From assembly GCA_016712415.1 (NCBI GenBank), contig JADJRC010000012.1, positions 124,001 through 188,000 on the forward strand: 64,000 bases of DNA, read 5' to 3'. The number at the start of each line of letters is the position of its first letter. The first letter of the stretch is position 1. The translations under genes were made by a program, and so were the position numbers. Shown here in pieces: positions 44,518 to 53,000 of the stretch. This DNA comes from Lewinellaceae bacterium. GTDB taxonomy: Bacteria; Bacteroidota; Bacteroidia; Chitinophagales; Saprospiraceae. Below the pieces are notes generated by a model. It was not told the DNA's origin. It ran no database searches and was given only the letters and a program-made list of their open reading frames with translations.

Positions 44518-45510
44518 CTAATAATTGCCTGCTTCCGGCAACGGCGAGCGGGCAATTTTTTCCAGGGCATCAAATACGTCCGAATAATCGAAGGTGTCCG
44601 GGTTTTGCCAGAAATCTAGTGTTTGACGCAGTTGATCGGTAGTAGATACACCGAGCACAATACCGTGAATATTTGGATTCAGGCCGGCATGGATCAGTCC
44701 GATCTGATTCATGGTTTTCAGCGGAGGCCGTACAAACGCAGTATTCCATTCGGGAAGTTTTGAGCTGATCTGGCGGGCGATTTTTGCCGCTTTCTCCGGT
44801 TGCCCTCCCCGGGCAAGAAAAGTACTTTCCGCACCGTATGCCGCGTCCAGTTTTATGCCTCCCGCATTGATGCCGTAGGCAAAACACCGGTGGCCGGCGG
44901 ATACGGGATTGCCGGTCGTATCATTGGACGACTTTATAAACAGGGGTCGGTAACGCCCAAGATCGGATTGAAGTAGATTGTGTTTCAACTGGATGTCAAA
45001 TATCAATCCGCAATCCGCATTTGCCTGCGCGTAAACGTCAGGGTGTGCAATTCCGGAAATACCGGCATCGATGTTCATCTCCTGCTGCAAGTGTTTCAGC
45101 GCTTCCAGCGACGACCGGACCGCCGCTGTGTCGTCCCGGTTGTCCCAGTGAAACATCAGGCAGCGCAGGTTTCCCCCAAACAGGCGGTAATATTCCTCTC
45201 CCATCATCAGTACGAACGACGGCGCGAGGTTGGATACCGGCGAGCGCATGTTGTCCAGACTACCGATCTTCATCGTTATGCGCATATCGTGCAGTCCATG
45301 TGCCTGCAGGTACTCGAACAGGATATTTTCCGAGGCGCGAAAATCAGCCGGGTTCTTGTTGATGGGATAATTGGTGGCACAGTCAACCTCCCGCATACCT
45401 GCATCGATCCAGGCGTCCAGTATTTTAAATGCCGCTGGTTTTGATATTGTCCAGCCCCATTGCGCAGAACCCAGTACAAGCGTCTTTGATCCAACAACTT
45501 TATTTGCCAT
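44518..45510 (-). CDS. Aldo/keto reductase family protein
   Basis: 330 residues from the ATG at 45510; another ATG at 45531 is equally open and lies inside a low-complexity repeat. The fold signs are TLVLGSAQWGW at the start, the REVDCATNYPINKNP segment with the catalytic Asp and Tyr, MKIGS for the lysine, MFHWDN for the histidine, and HGIVLGVSTTDQLRQTLDF near the end for cofactor binding. A TIM-barrel NAD(P)H-dependent oxidoreductase is expected; some members of this branch have other roles. The neighbours give no substrate clue. Confidence 0.82.
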   Translation of the reverse strand: MANKVVGSKTLVLGSAQWGWTISKPAAFKILDAWIDAGMREVDCATNYPINKNPADFRASENILFEYLQAHGLHDMRITMKIGSLDNMRSPVSNLAPSFVLMMGEEYYRLFGGNLRCLMFHWDNRDDTAAVRSSLEALKHLQQEMNIDAGISGIAHPDVYAQANADCGLIFDIQLKHNLLQSDLGRYRPLFIKSSNDTTGNPVSAGHRCFAYGINAGGIKLDAAYGAESTFLARGGQPEKAAKIARQISSKLPEWNTAFVRPPLKTMNQIGLIHAGLNPNIHGIVLGVSTTDQLRQTLDFWQNPDTFDYSDVFDALEKIARSPLPEAGNY

Positions 45511-45527
45511 CACTCCAGGTTTTAATT

Positions 45528-45560
45528 TCATTCATCATTCCTCATTCCTCATTCATCCAC
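45528..45560. repeat. ATGAATGAGGAATGA-type repeat
   Basis: The plus strand reads TTCATCATTCCTCATTCCTCATTCATCC, the same family as the repeat at 5415-5475, again directly upstream of a minus-strand gene start. Confidence 0.6.
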
Positions 45561-45600
45561 CATTTTTCGTCGTAAATATGCACCTCAAATACCACTTCCC

Positions 45601-46041
45601 ATGATAAATATGCATGTAGCCGATGAATCGCACACCGGCATCGTAGCGGAACTGCTTTCCGATCTTTTTGAAGAAGTGGGGCATACCCTTCGGGCGCCGG
45701 AAATTGCCGGAATTTTTTCGGAAATCGATGCCGATTCAGGCCATTCTGCGCTGTTGGCCTTCGACGACGACGAAGCGGTTGGCGTGATTACTGTGGTGGA
45801 AACGATATCGCTCTATGCCGGAGGCCGTATCGGGGTGATTAACGAATTGTACGTTGTACCCGCTTATCGATCCGAAGGGGTGGGCAAACTATTGCTGGAC
45901 ATGGCAAAAGACCTGGCGGAGCAACGCGGCTGGATGCGGCTGGAGGTGACTACTCCCGGCGCGGAATACGAAAAAACGCTGCACTTCTACGAGCGCGAAG
46001 GGTTTTTCCCGATTGGTCCGCGGTATAAATATGAACTGTAG
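45601..46041 (+). CDS. GNAT family N-acetyltransferase
   Basis: 146 residues. The acetyl-CoA binding motif A is INELYVVPAYRSEGVGKLLLDMAKDLAEQRGW (R-x-x-G-x-G/A), and FYEREGFFPIGPRYKYEL closes the fold. Substrate unknown. The gene is 90 bp from the divergent aldo/keto reductase start and ends 20 bp from the convergent glycosyltransferase. Confidence 0.9.
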   Translation: MINMHVADESHTGIVAELLSDLFEEVGHTLRAPEIAGIFSEIDADSGHSALLAFDDDEAVGVITVVETISLYAGGRIGVINELYVVPAYRSEGVGKLLLDMAKDLAEQRGWMRLEVTTPGAEYEKTLHFYEREGFFPIGPRYKYEL

Positions 46042-46061
46042 GGCTGTCCTTGATCTTGTGC

Positions 46062-46778
46062 TCAGGGTTTCCGTTTTTTCAATACCGCCATGGCCCGGAT
46101 ATATTGCCTGGCCAGACCAGGTATGTTGACGCGACTGCTGCTTGTATCATCGGTCCACCTGACGGGCAACTCGCACATATTCAGACCTTTCCACTCTGCA
46201 ACGGTCAAAAGTTCCGTGCTGAAAAACCATCCGTTGGAAACAGCCCCGCCTTCTGTCAGCGACGGCACATGCCGCCGAAGCAGCCATTTGAATCCGCACA
46301 TGCCGTCGGAAAATCGAATGCCCAGGTATACCTTCAGCATCAGATTGAACACTCTCGACGTGATCTCTCTTTTCAGTGTTCTCCCGATAACCTTCGACCC
46401 CTTGTGCAGCCGTGTACCGTACACCAGGTCGAATCCTTCAGTGGCCAATGCATTGTAGGCCTGAATAAAATGATTGAGATCGGTAGCCAGGTCGAGATCC
46501 ATGTATCCCACAATATCTGCATCGCTGCTGGCCCATGATGTTTTCAGCGCCAGACCCACCCCTTTTTCAGGTACCCTGATCAGGCGAACCTCCGGGAAGT
46601 CGTCGCACAGCACTTCGGCGATATGCGCTGTTTGGTCCGTGCTGCCATTGTCGGCAATAACGATGCGCCATTGGCCCGGTTCAGGAAATTTGTTCTTCAG
46701 GAAAGCATGCAGTACTCTGACCTGCCGGTCGAGTGTTGCCTCCTCATTCAATACGGGGATGGTGATGTCAAACGTCAT
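46062..46778 (-). CDS. Family 2 glycosyltransferase (dolichyl-phosphate-sugar synthase-like)
   Basis: 238 residues with a GT-A fold: ITIPVLNEEATLDRQV at the N-terminus, IADNGSTDQT, the metal-binding DLDLATD near residue 95 and a conserved LKREITSRVFNLMLKVYLGIRFSDGMCGFK segment typical of polyprenyl-phosphate mannose/glucose synthases. It has no membrane helices, so it probably acts at the inner face of the inner membrane, moving a sugar from a nucleotide donor to a lipid carrier. Confidence 0.9.
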   Translation of the reverse strand: MTFDITIPVLNEEATLDRQVRVLHAFLKNKFPEPGQWRIVIADNGSTDQTAHIAEVLCDDFPEVRLIRVPEKGVGLALKTSWASSDADIVGYMDLDLATDLNHFIQAYNALATEGFDLVYGTRLHKGSKVIGRTLKREITSRVFNLMLKVYLGIRFSDGMCGFKWLLRRHVPSLTEGGAVSNGWFFSTELLTVAEWKGLNMCELPVRWTDDTSSSRVNIPGLARQYIRAMAVLKKRKP

Positions 46779-46989
46779 GGCTGGTTCGGATAAAGTTGCG
46801 CCCGCAGGCTTCTTGTCGCTGCAAAGGAAAACCCTATTTTTATAATCTGGAACAATGCTGAAACGCCCTGTACTTTTTAATTTTATCGGTTGTTTTACCT
46901 TACTTTGTCCGAAAATCCCGGATTGTCGCCGACGAATTTGGGAAGCCGGTGTATTCCACCATCATTTTTGGCCTGTATTACAAAACATA

Positions 46990-47657
46990 ATGAGCGATTT
47001 TTTAAAGAAATTCAAATCTGTGTTCGTCGTTGAGGCGGAAGATGCCAACGCCCAGAACGCCGGTCAGCAACCGCAAAAGCCGCAACATCCCGCCGAGATG
47101 ACCGCTCCACCGCCACCCGCAAAAAAATCAACGGGGGCAGGCGCAGTGAGCGACAAGTTTGTCGATGTGCTCCTCGGGGCGTTGGAGAAGAACAACCAGG
47201 AGGGGTTCGATTACCTGGAATTCAGGCAGGCGTTGAAAAATCTGGCCAAGATGCCGATGGACGAGCAGACCCGTTTCCATTCTGCCTATGCCATGGCCCA
47301 AACCATGGGTATTACACCGGCCAAACTCGTCGATTCGGCCAAGGTTTACCTTAACGTACTCGCCAATGAGCAGGCCAGGTTCAACGAAGCCCATGCCCAG
47401 CAGCGCGCCAAACTGATCGGCAACCGGGAAGAAGAGGTAAAAAACCTGGAAGCAATGATCCAGCATAAACCGAACAGATCAGTCAACTGACCCTGCAGAT
47501 CGAAGAGCACCGCCGGCAAAGCGAACAGATTCGTTCGGAAATTGGTGAAAGCACGGTAAAGATCGAAAACACCAAAGCTGATTTCGACACCACTTTTGAT
47601 TCGGTGAGCGGACAAATACAAGAAGACATCGGTAAGATCCAACAGTACCTGAAGTGA
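46990..47657 (+). CDS. Coiled-coil cytoplasmic protein, first gene of a PspA-like/SBP-OmpA cassette; frameshifted
   Basis: About 222 residues when the two frames are joined. From the ATG at 46990 comes MSDFLKKFKSVF, a Pro/Gln-rich linker to about 50, then a helical domain (SDKFVDVLLGALEKNNQEGFDYLEFRQALKNLAKMPMDEQTRFHSAYAMAQTMG) and a coiled coil that continues in the next frame after AMIQHK with EQISQLTLQIEEHRRQSEQIRSEIGES and ends QQYLK. The frame changes at 47467-47469, where AAA would need to be AAAA. I do not recognise the domain. It is followed at 47 bp by a mini-membrane protein and then the PspA-like and SBP-OmpA genes, all on the plus strand. Confidence 0.8.
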
Positions 47658-47704
47658 CGGATTATTCCGGAACGACAGCCAATTCATCATAAACTTTTGA
47701 GAAT

Positions 47705-47902
47705 ATGAACGACTTGCTTAAAAATCCTATACTTGCCTTCTTCGCCGGGCTGCTGGCGTTGTGGCTCATTTATTACCTGCTTAAACTGACCATCAGTTTA
47801 TTCTGGGTGTTCGTGCTGGCGTTTGTGGTGCTTTACTTTGTCAACGATCGCTTCCGCCGCTCCGTACGGATTTTTTTTAACAGCCTGTTGAACAGAAATT
47901 AA
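47705..47902 (+). CDS. Small membrane protein (65 residues)
   Basis: Mostly two hydrophobic segments (about 10-25 and 30-48), with a charged C-terminus (NDRFRRSVRIFFNSLLNRN). No signal peptide and no known motif. Its place between two coiled-coil genes of the same cassette suggests it is a membrane anchor or partner rather than a chance frame. Confidence 0.65.
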   Translation: MNDLLKNPILAFFAGLLALWLIYYLLKLTISLFWVFVLAFVVLYFVNDRFRRSVRIFFNSLLNRN

Positions 47903-47955
47903 CGTCATTAACGTCATTCGTCATTCGATTGGAATAAACGACGAAATGACGAATA
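47900..47955. repeat. CGTCATTCGTCATT inverted repeat
   Basis: ATTCGTCATT at 47916-47925 pairs with AATGACGAAT at 47945-47954 around a 19-base loop; further CGTCATTAACGTCATT units precede it. Related in sequence to the repeats at 5415, 45528 and 52155. It lies between the small membrane protein and the PspA-like gene. Confidence 0.65.
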
Positions 47956-47997
47956 ACAACTTTTCAACCAACTCACTTTTTATTCGCAAATCAAACG

Positions 47998-49029
47998 ATG
48001 ACTGACTTGCAACCTATCAAACCCAAAAATTTTTGGGAACGCCCCGAGGGATTCACCGGAGGACTTTTTATGGCCGCGATTCTGCTGGGTGGCGGTTTTT
48101 TGCTCTATCAGGCACTGCCTACCCTGATCGCACTGGCCCAGAATACGCTTTATCTCGCAGGACTCCTGGCCGCACTCGCTGCGGTAGTCTACGTGGTGCT
48201 TGACCCGAAAATGCGCAACCTCATCTGGTACATGTACAAATCCGTCATGCGCTGGGTCACGGGTATGTTTGTCCAACTTGACCCCATCGGCATCCTGAAA
48301 AGTTATATCGAGGATCTGAAAGATAACCTGGGTAAGATGAATACACAGATCAGCAGCCTGAAGGGCCAGATGTACAAACTGGGCGAGATGATCAAACAAA
48401 ATCAGCGCGATATCCAGAATAACCTCGGACTGGCCAGCAAGGCCAAAGAAACCGGCAAGGAATCTATCATGGTGCTGAAAGCGCGCAAGGCAGGCCGGCT
48501 GCAGGAGTCGAATATGAAACTCGAAGACCTGTACAAACGAATGGAAGTGCTCTACCGCGTGTTGACAAAGATGTACGAAAACTCCGAGATCATGCTGGAA
48601 GACCTGTCCGACCAGGTGGTGGTAAAAGAACAGGAATACAAGGCCATCAAGGCCAGCCACAGCGCCATTCGCTCGGCGCAGGCCATCCTGAGCGGCAACT
48701 CCGATAAAAAGTACATGTACGACATGGCCCTGGAAGCCATGGCCGAAGATGTGGGTCAGAAAGTAGGTGAAATGGAGCGCTTCATGGACATGTCTAAAAA
48801 CTTCATGGATGGCATAGACCTCCAGAACGGTGTATTTGAAGAAGAAGGCCTGGCGATGCTGGAAAAATGGGAAAAAGAAGGCGTGTCTTTCCTGCTCGGT
48901 GGCGAAAAAAACAAACTGATCGCAAAAGCCAATAACCCGACCGAAGTGCTCGACCTGAATGCGCCCGTCCATATGCCTTCAAAAGCAGATCGTGGCGGCA
49001 ACCAGTACGACAACTTCTTCGAACAGTAA
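47998..49029 (+). CDS. Membrane-anchored PspA-like coiled-coil protein
   Basis: 343 residues. Two hydrophobic segments near the N-terminus (about 22-40 and 46-64) are followed by a long heptad-rich helical region about 90-265 (ILKSYIEDLKDNLGKMNTQISSLKGQMYKLGEMIKQNQRD, LEDLYKRMEVLYRVLTKMYENSEIMLEDLSDQVVVKEQEYKAI), which resembles the PspA/IM30 coiled-coil layout but with membrane helices that classical PspA lacks. The C-terminus is polar. PspA proteins support membrane integrity under stress; that role is inferred here by shape only. It is preceded by a small membrane protein and followed at 78 bp by the SBP-OmpA fusion. Confidence 0.75.
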   Translation: MTDLQPIKPKNFWERPEGFTGGLFMAAILLGGGFLLYQALPTLIALAQNTLYLAGLLAALAAVVYVVLDPKMRNLIWYMYKSVMRWVTGMFVQLDPIGILKSYIEDLKDNLGKMNTQISSLKGQMYKLGEMIKQNQRDIQNNLGLASKAKETGKESIMVLKARKAGRLQESNMKLEDLYKRMEVLYRVLTKMYENSEIMLEDLSDQVVVKEQEYKAIKASHSAIRSAQAILSGNSDKKYMYDMALEAMAEDVGQKVGEMERFMDMSKNFMDGIDLQNGVFEEEGLAMLEKWEKEGVSFLLGGEKNKLIAKANNPTEVLDLNAPVHMPSKADRGGNQYDNFFEQ

Positions 49030-49107
49030 AACGTAGTTTGATGTATGGCGTAATGTACAACTCCATACTTCAACCCCCGAATTCCCAAACTTCAAACTTC
49101 AAACGCT

Positions 49108-50646
49108 ATGGCTCGTTTAACTTCATTTTCCAAATTTCTCATCACCCTCCTCATCGTGGGAGGTGTGTTTTTTATCGGCCGGTATTTTATGAACAACACC
49201 GAGACCGGCAAGGACCTCATTGAAAAGGCAAAAACCGCAGATGAGGGTACTGCTTCAGGCGATATCAACGTCGGAGTAGTGACCTGGGGCGGTTATGCAG
49301 GCGGTCAATACTGGAATAAAGGCTTCAAGCCAAATTCTGACAGCCGCTTCCTGAAAGATTACGGATTCAATGTGGAATTCAAGATTCTCGACGACCCCAC
49401 CGCAAGCCGCAACGCCTGGAAAAACGATGAAGTGCAGCTGCTGTGGGCCACTATCGATGCATTGCCGACAGAAATGCCCGGACTTGCCGCCTACGACCCG
49501 GTGGTCGTCTTTCAGGCCGACTGGTCTCGCGGGGGCGACGCCATAGTGGTGCGTCGCGGTATTGGATCGGTAGGCGATCTGCGCGGTAAAAAAATTGCCG
49601 TCGCAGAGATGTCTCCTTCACACTCCTTCCTCATCTGGTTGCTCAGCGCAGCCGGCATGACCACCAGCGATGTGGAAGTGGTCGGCGTACCCTCTCCGAT
49701 TGAGGCCGCAGATGCCTTCAAAGCCAATAATGTGGACGCTGCCGTGGTCTGGTCGCCCTTCGATGAAGAGTGTGTGCAAAAAGTACCCGGCGCACGTGTC
49801 CTGCAAAGCACGCGCAATGCTTCCAACATCATCGCCGACGTATTCATTGCCAAACGCAAATGGGTGGAAGCCAACCGCGAACGGGTGCAGCAACTCTACG
49901 AAGGCTGGATGAAAGGCGCTGCCGAAATCAACCGCAGCCCGTCTGCCAAACAGGAAGCTGCACAGATACTTGCCGATGCATTCGACGGGTTTACCAAAGA
50001 TGATGCTATTAAAGCCATCGACAATGTGCGCCTGTGTACCCACGGCGACAATCGCAACTTTTTCGGCCTCAACCGCAGTGATTACAAGGGTGTGACCGGC
50101 GAAGAACTCTACAGCCGCATGACCAGGGAATACCGCAACGCCGGGGTGCTGAAAAGCAGCGACGAAGTGCCCGTCTGGTCGAGGGCTGCCTATTTCGGCG
50201 CCGTTGAACGCTCCTCGCTGAGTGGTAATGAACACGCTGCCGAAGGGCAAAAAGCCTTCGCCAGCATCTCCGACAAAGAAGCCAGGAGCAGGGAGGCTGT
50301 AGCCACCAAGCGCGTGAGTATCTCTTTCCGGACAGGTGAATTCCAACTGGACGAGAATGCCAAGTACATCGTCGACAACGAAATGGTGCCCATTGCCAAG
50401 GCATTCGCCAACAGCCGTGTGCGCGTGGAAGGTAATACCGACAACGTAGGCAACGCCGCCTCCAACGTCGCGCTTTCCAAAAAACGGGCACAATCGGTCA
50501 TTGACTACCTCGTCAAAGAATACGGTATGCCGCGCAGCCGGTTTATCGTGATCGGCAACGGACCGGACAAGCCTGTTGAGGATAACAGTACGGAAGAAGG
50601 ACGCCGGAAAAACCGTCGTACTGATTTTGAATTGGTAGAAGAGTGA
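49108..50646 (+). CDS. Substrate-binding protein/OmpA fusion
   Basis: 512 residues. A single N-terminal membrane helix (about 9-27) anchors the protein in the inner membrane. Residues about 45-335 form a periplasmic solute-binding domain of the type II (NMT1/ThiY/phosphate-like) kind: NVGVVTWGGYAGGQYWN, DYGFNVEFKILDDPTASRNAW, GDLRGKKIAVAEMSPSHSFLIWLL and DAAVVWSPFDEECVQ. Residues about 395-512 are an OmpA/MotB peptidoglycan-binding domain (ISFRTGEFQLDENA, GNTDNVGNAASNVALSKKRAQSVIDYL, RRKNRRTDFELVEE). No permease or ATPase gene is near, so the domain more likely senses a ligand or a stress signal than feeds a transporter. A strong terminator follows. Confidence 0.9.
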   Translation: MARLTSFSKFLITLLIVGGVFFIGRYFMNNTETGKDLIEKAKTADEGTASGDINVGVVTWGGYAGGQYWNKGFKPNSDSRFLKDYGFNVEFKILDDPTASRNAWKNDEVQLLWATIDALPTEMPGLAAYDPVVVFQADWSRGGDAIVVRRGIGSVGDLRGKKIAVAEMSPSHSFLIWLLSAAGMTTSDVEVVGVPSPIEAADAFKANNVDAAVVWSPFDEECVQKVPGARVLQSTRNASNIIADVFIAKRKWVEANRERVQQLYEGWMKGAAEINRSPSAKQEAAQILADAFDGFTKDDAIKAIDNVRLCTHGDNRNFFGLNRSDYKGVTGEELYSRMTREYRNAGVLKSSDEVPVWSRAAYFGAVERSSLSGNEHAAEGQKAFASISDKEARSREAVATKRVSISFRTGEFQLDENAKYIVDNEMVPIAKAFANSRVRVEGNTDNVGNAASNVALSKKRAQSVIDYLVKEYGMPRSRFIVIGNGPDKPVEDNSTEEGRRKNRRTDFELVEE

Positions 50647-50671
50647 TCGGGTTTTTCGGATTAACCCAACG

Positions 50672-50710
50672 CACCCGGCTGGCAGGCAACCTGTGAGCCG
50701 GGTGTTTTTG
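50672..50710 (+). terminator. Intrinsic terminator of the PspA-like/SBP-OmpA cassette
   Basis: CACCCGGCT at 50672-50680 pairs with AGCCGGGTG at 50696-50704, with a nested CAGG/CCTG stem in the loop, followed by TTTTTG. It lies 26 bases after the stop codon and marks the end of the cassette. Confidence 0.85.
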
Positions 50711-50741
50711 TCTTTACCCTATCTACTTTTCCTGCGATAAG

Positions 50742-52849
50742 ATGAACCACCTCCAACACGAAACGTCTCCATACCTCCTGCAGCATGCCCGCAACCCGGT
50801 AGACTGGTATGCCTGGAAACCCGAAGCCTTTGAGCGGGCAAAACGGGAGCAGAAGCCCATCCTGGTCAGTATCGGTTATTCCACTTGCCACTGGTGTCAT
50901 GTGATGGAACGTGAATCCTTTGAAAACGAGGATATTGCAACGTTCATGAACGAAAATTTCATCAACATCAAGGTGGATCGGGAAGAACGGCCTGATGTTG
51001 ACGGCATTTATATGGAGGCCTGTCAGATCCTTACCGGCGGCGGCGGCTGGCCGCTCAACTGCTTCCTGACGCCGGAAGGCAAGCCCTTTTATGCGGGCAC
51101 ATACTTCCCGCCGCGACCCGCGCATAACCGTCCCTCCTGGCTGCAACTCCTGCAGCACCTAGCCGGCATCTGGGAAAGCAAACGCGACGTCGCGCTCGAA
51201 CAGGCAGAGAAATTGCTGAACCACATCCGCAGGAACGATGCCCTGTTTATTTCAAAAACCAACCCTGAAGCCCTTAATTCCTTAAGCCCTGAAACCCCGA
51301 AACCATTAAACCCTGAATCCATTTTCTACCAGATGCGGGAACGATTCGACCGCGTCGAAGGCGGGTTTGGCGGCGCGCCCAAGTTCCCGTCTACCATGGC
51401 GATACAATTTCTGCTAAACTACCATTACTTCACCGGCAATACAGAATCGCTTGAACACGCGCTGTTTTCCCTTGAAAAAATGATCCACGGCGGCATTTAC
51501 GACCAGGTTGGCGGCGGGTTTGCCCGTTACGCGACCGACCGCGAGTGGCTTGTGCCGCATTTTGAAAAAATGCTGTACGACAATGCCCTGCTCGTGTCCG
51601 TTCTTTCCGAAGCATATAAACTACCGTCTACCGTCCACCGTCCACCGTCCACCGTCATTCAGGAGACAATTGAAGAAACACTGGAGTTTGTTTTGCGGGA
51701 AATGACCCATCCGGAAGGGGGCTTCTATTCGGCCCTGGATGCCGATTCAGAGGGTGTGGAGGGCCAGTTTTACGTATGGGATAAATCCGAAATCGAAAAG
51801 GTGCTGGGAGCGGAATCCGGTCTTTTCTGCGCTTTTTACGGTGTAACGGCGGAAGGCACCTGGGAGGGAAAAAATATCCTGTGGCGCCCGGCGGGTTTTG
51901 AAGCATTTGCCGAAGCGAACAATCTGCCGGTAGCAGAACTGAAGCAGCGACTGAAGGTTTGCCGTGAAAAACTGTACGCTGTGCGCTCCGGCCGGGTATG
52001 GCCCGGTCTCGATGATAAAGTGCTGCTCGACTGGAACGCGCTGATGACATCGGCATTTGTTGCGGCGTACACAGCACTCGGTCATGAGCAATACCGCGCT
52101 GCAGCCATTCGAAACATTGATTTCCTGCTGGCCAGATTTTCGTCCCAAGCCCCCCAATGACGAATGACGCAATGACGAACGACGAAATGACAAGCCTCCG
52201 CCATTCCTGGAAAAGCGGCCCTGCCCGGTACGATGCATTTCTCGATGACTATGCCTTTTTGATCGCTGCATTGACGGATGTATACCAGATCACATTTGAG
52301 GAGCGCTACCTGCAACTGGCCGGCTTGTATACAGAGCACGTTATGCGTCATTTTTATGATACGGAAAGCGGGATGTTCTTTTTTACCGGCGCGCAACAGG
52401 TCGACGTGATCCTGCGGAAGCGGGATTTGTACGACAATGCAACACCATCCGGCAACAGCACCATGGCGCACAACCTGCAGCGTCTTGGAATCCTGCTCGA
52501 CCGTCGCGAATGGCGCGAAACGGCCACCGGTATGCTACATGCCATGCGTGATACCCTGGAACGTTATCCGCTTTCTTTCGAGCGTTGGGCGACCACAGCC
52601 CTTAACGAAGTATGGCCCTTGCATGAAATTGCCGTTGTCGGCGGGAATGCAACGGAAAAGGCAATGGCCATCCAGCGCCTTTTTCTGCCCAACAAGGTAG
52701 TTGCCGCCGCACCGGATACCGGATCGAAAATACCCCTTTTGGCTGGTAAAACAGGGGCTGCGGATGCCTTGATCTATGTTTGCCGCGATTTTGTTTGCCG
52801 GCGTCCCGTGGTTGGAATGGATGCATTCCTGGAAGCGATAGTTGAATAG
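50742..52849 (+). CDS. DUF255/thioredoxin-domain protein (YyaL/SPATA20 family), frameshifted and repeat-invaded
   Basis: About 702 residues when joined. The N-terminal thioredoxin-like domain opens with HLQHETSPYLLQHARNPVDWY and has the CxxC in YSTCHWCHVMERESFE; the C-terminal part is an (alpha/alpha)6-type domain with GGFGGAPKFPSTM, DADSEGVEGQFYVW and WNALMTSAFVAAY. Frame changes at 52150-52155, where a run of six C would need to be seven. Three inserted low-complexity stretches are read in frame: about 51258-51320 (NPEALNSLSPETPKPLNPES), 51618-51656 (LPSTVHRPPSTVHRPP) and 52155-52194 (MTNDAMTNDEMT). All lie between conserved segments. Family members are linked to redox or sugar metabolism, without a firm function. 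Confidence 0.88.
51258..51320. repeat. In-gene low-complexity insert, CCTGAA…CC type
   Basis: AACCCTGAAGCCCTTAATTC-type units, in frame inside the DUF255 gene, code for a Pro/Ser/Asn/Leu-rich linker just before the conserved GGFGGAPKFP segment. Composition differs from the flanking coding sequence. Confidence 0.55.
51618..51660. repeat. In-gene CTACCGTCCACCGTC repeat
   Basis: Tandem CTACCGTCTACCGTCCACCG-type units coding for LPSTVHRPPSTVHRPPSTV inside the DUF255 gene. Translated as a Pro/His/Ser/Val loop between conserved helices. Confidence 0.7.
52155..52194. repeat. In-gene ATGACGAATGACG repeat
   Basis: ATGACGAATGACGCAATGACGAACGACGAAATGACA inside the DUF255 gene, directly after the frameshifted C run. 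It belongs to the same family as the repeats at 5415, 45528 and 47900. Confidence 0.7.
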
Positions 52850-53000
52850 TAAAATATTTGTGCTCCGGATTGTCAACCTTTCAAATCTGCGGGACAAAAA
52901 AAGTTATTTCTCTGCCGGATTGCATACTTTCACCTCCCGAAGCGTTGTTTTGTATACCCGGCCTCTTACTATGCCGGCCAAACACAAGCGGTACCTGAGC

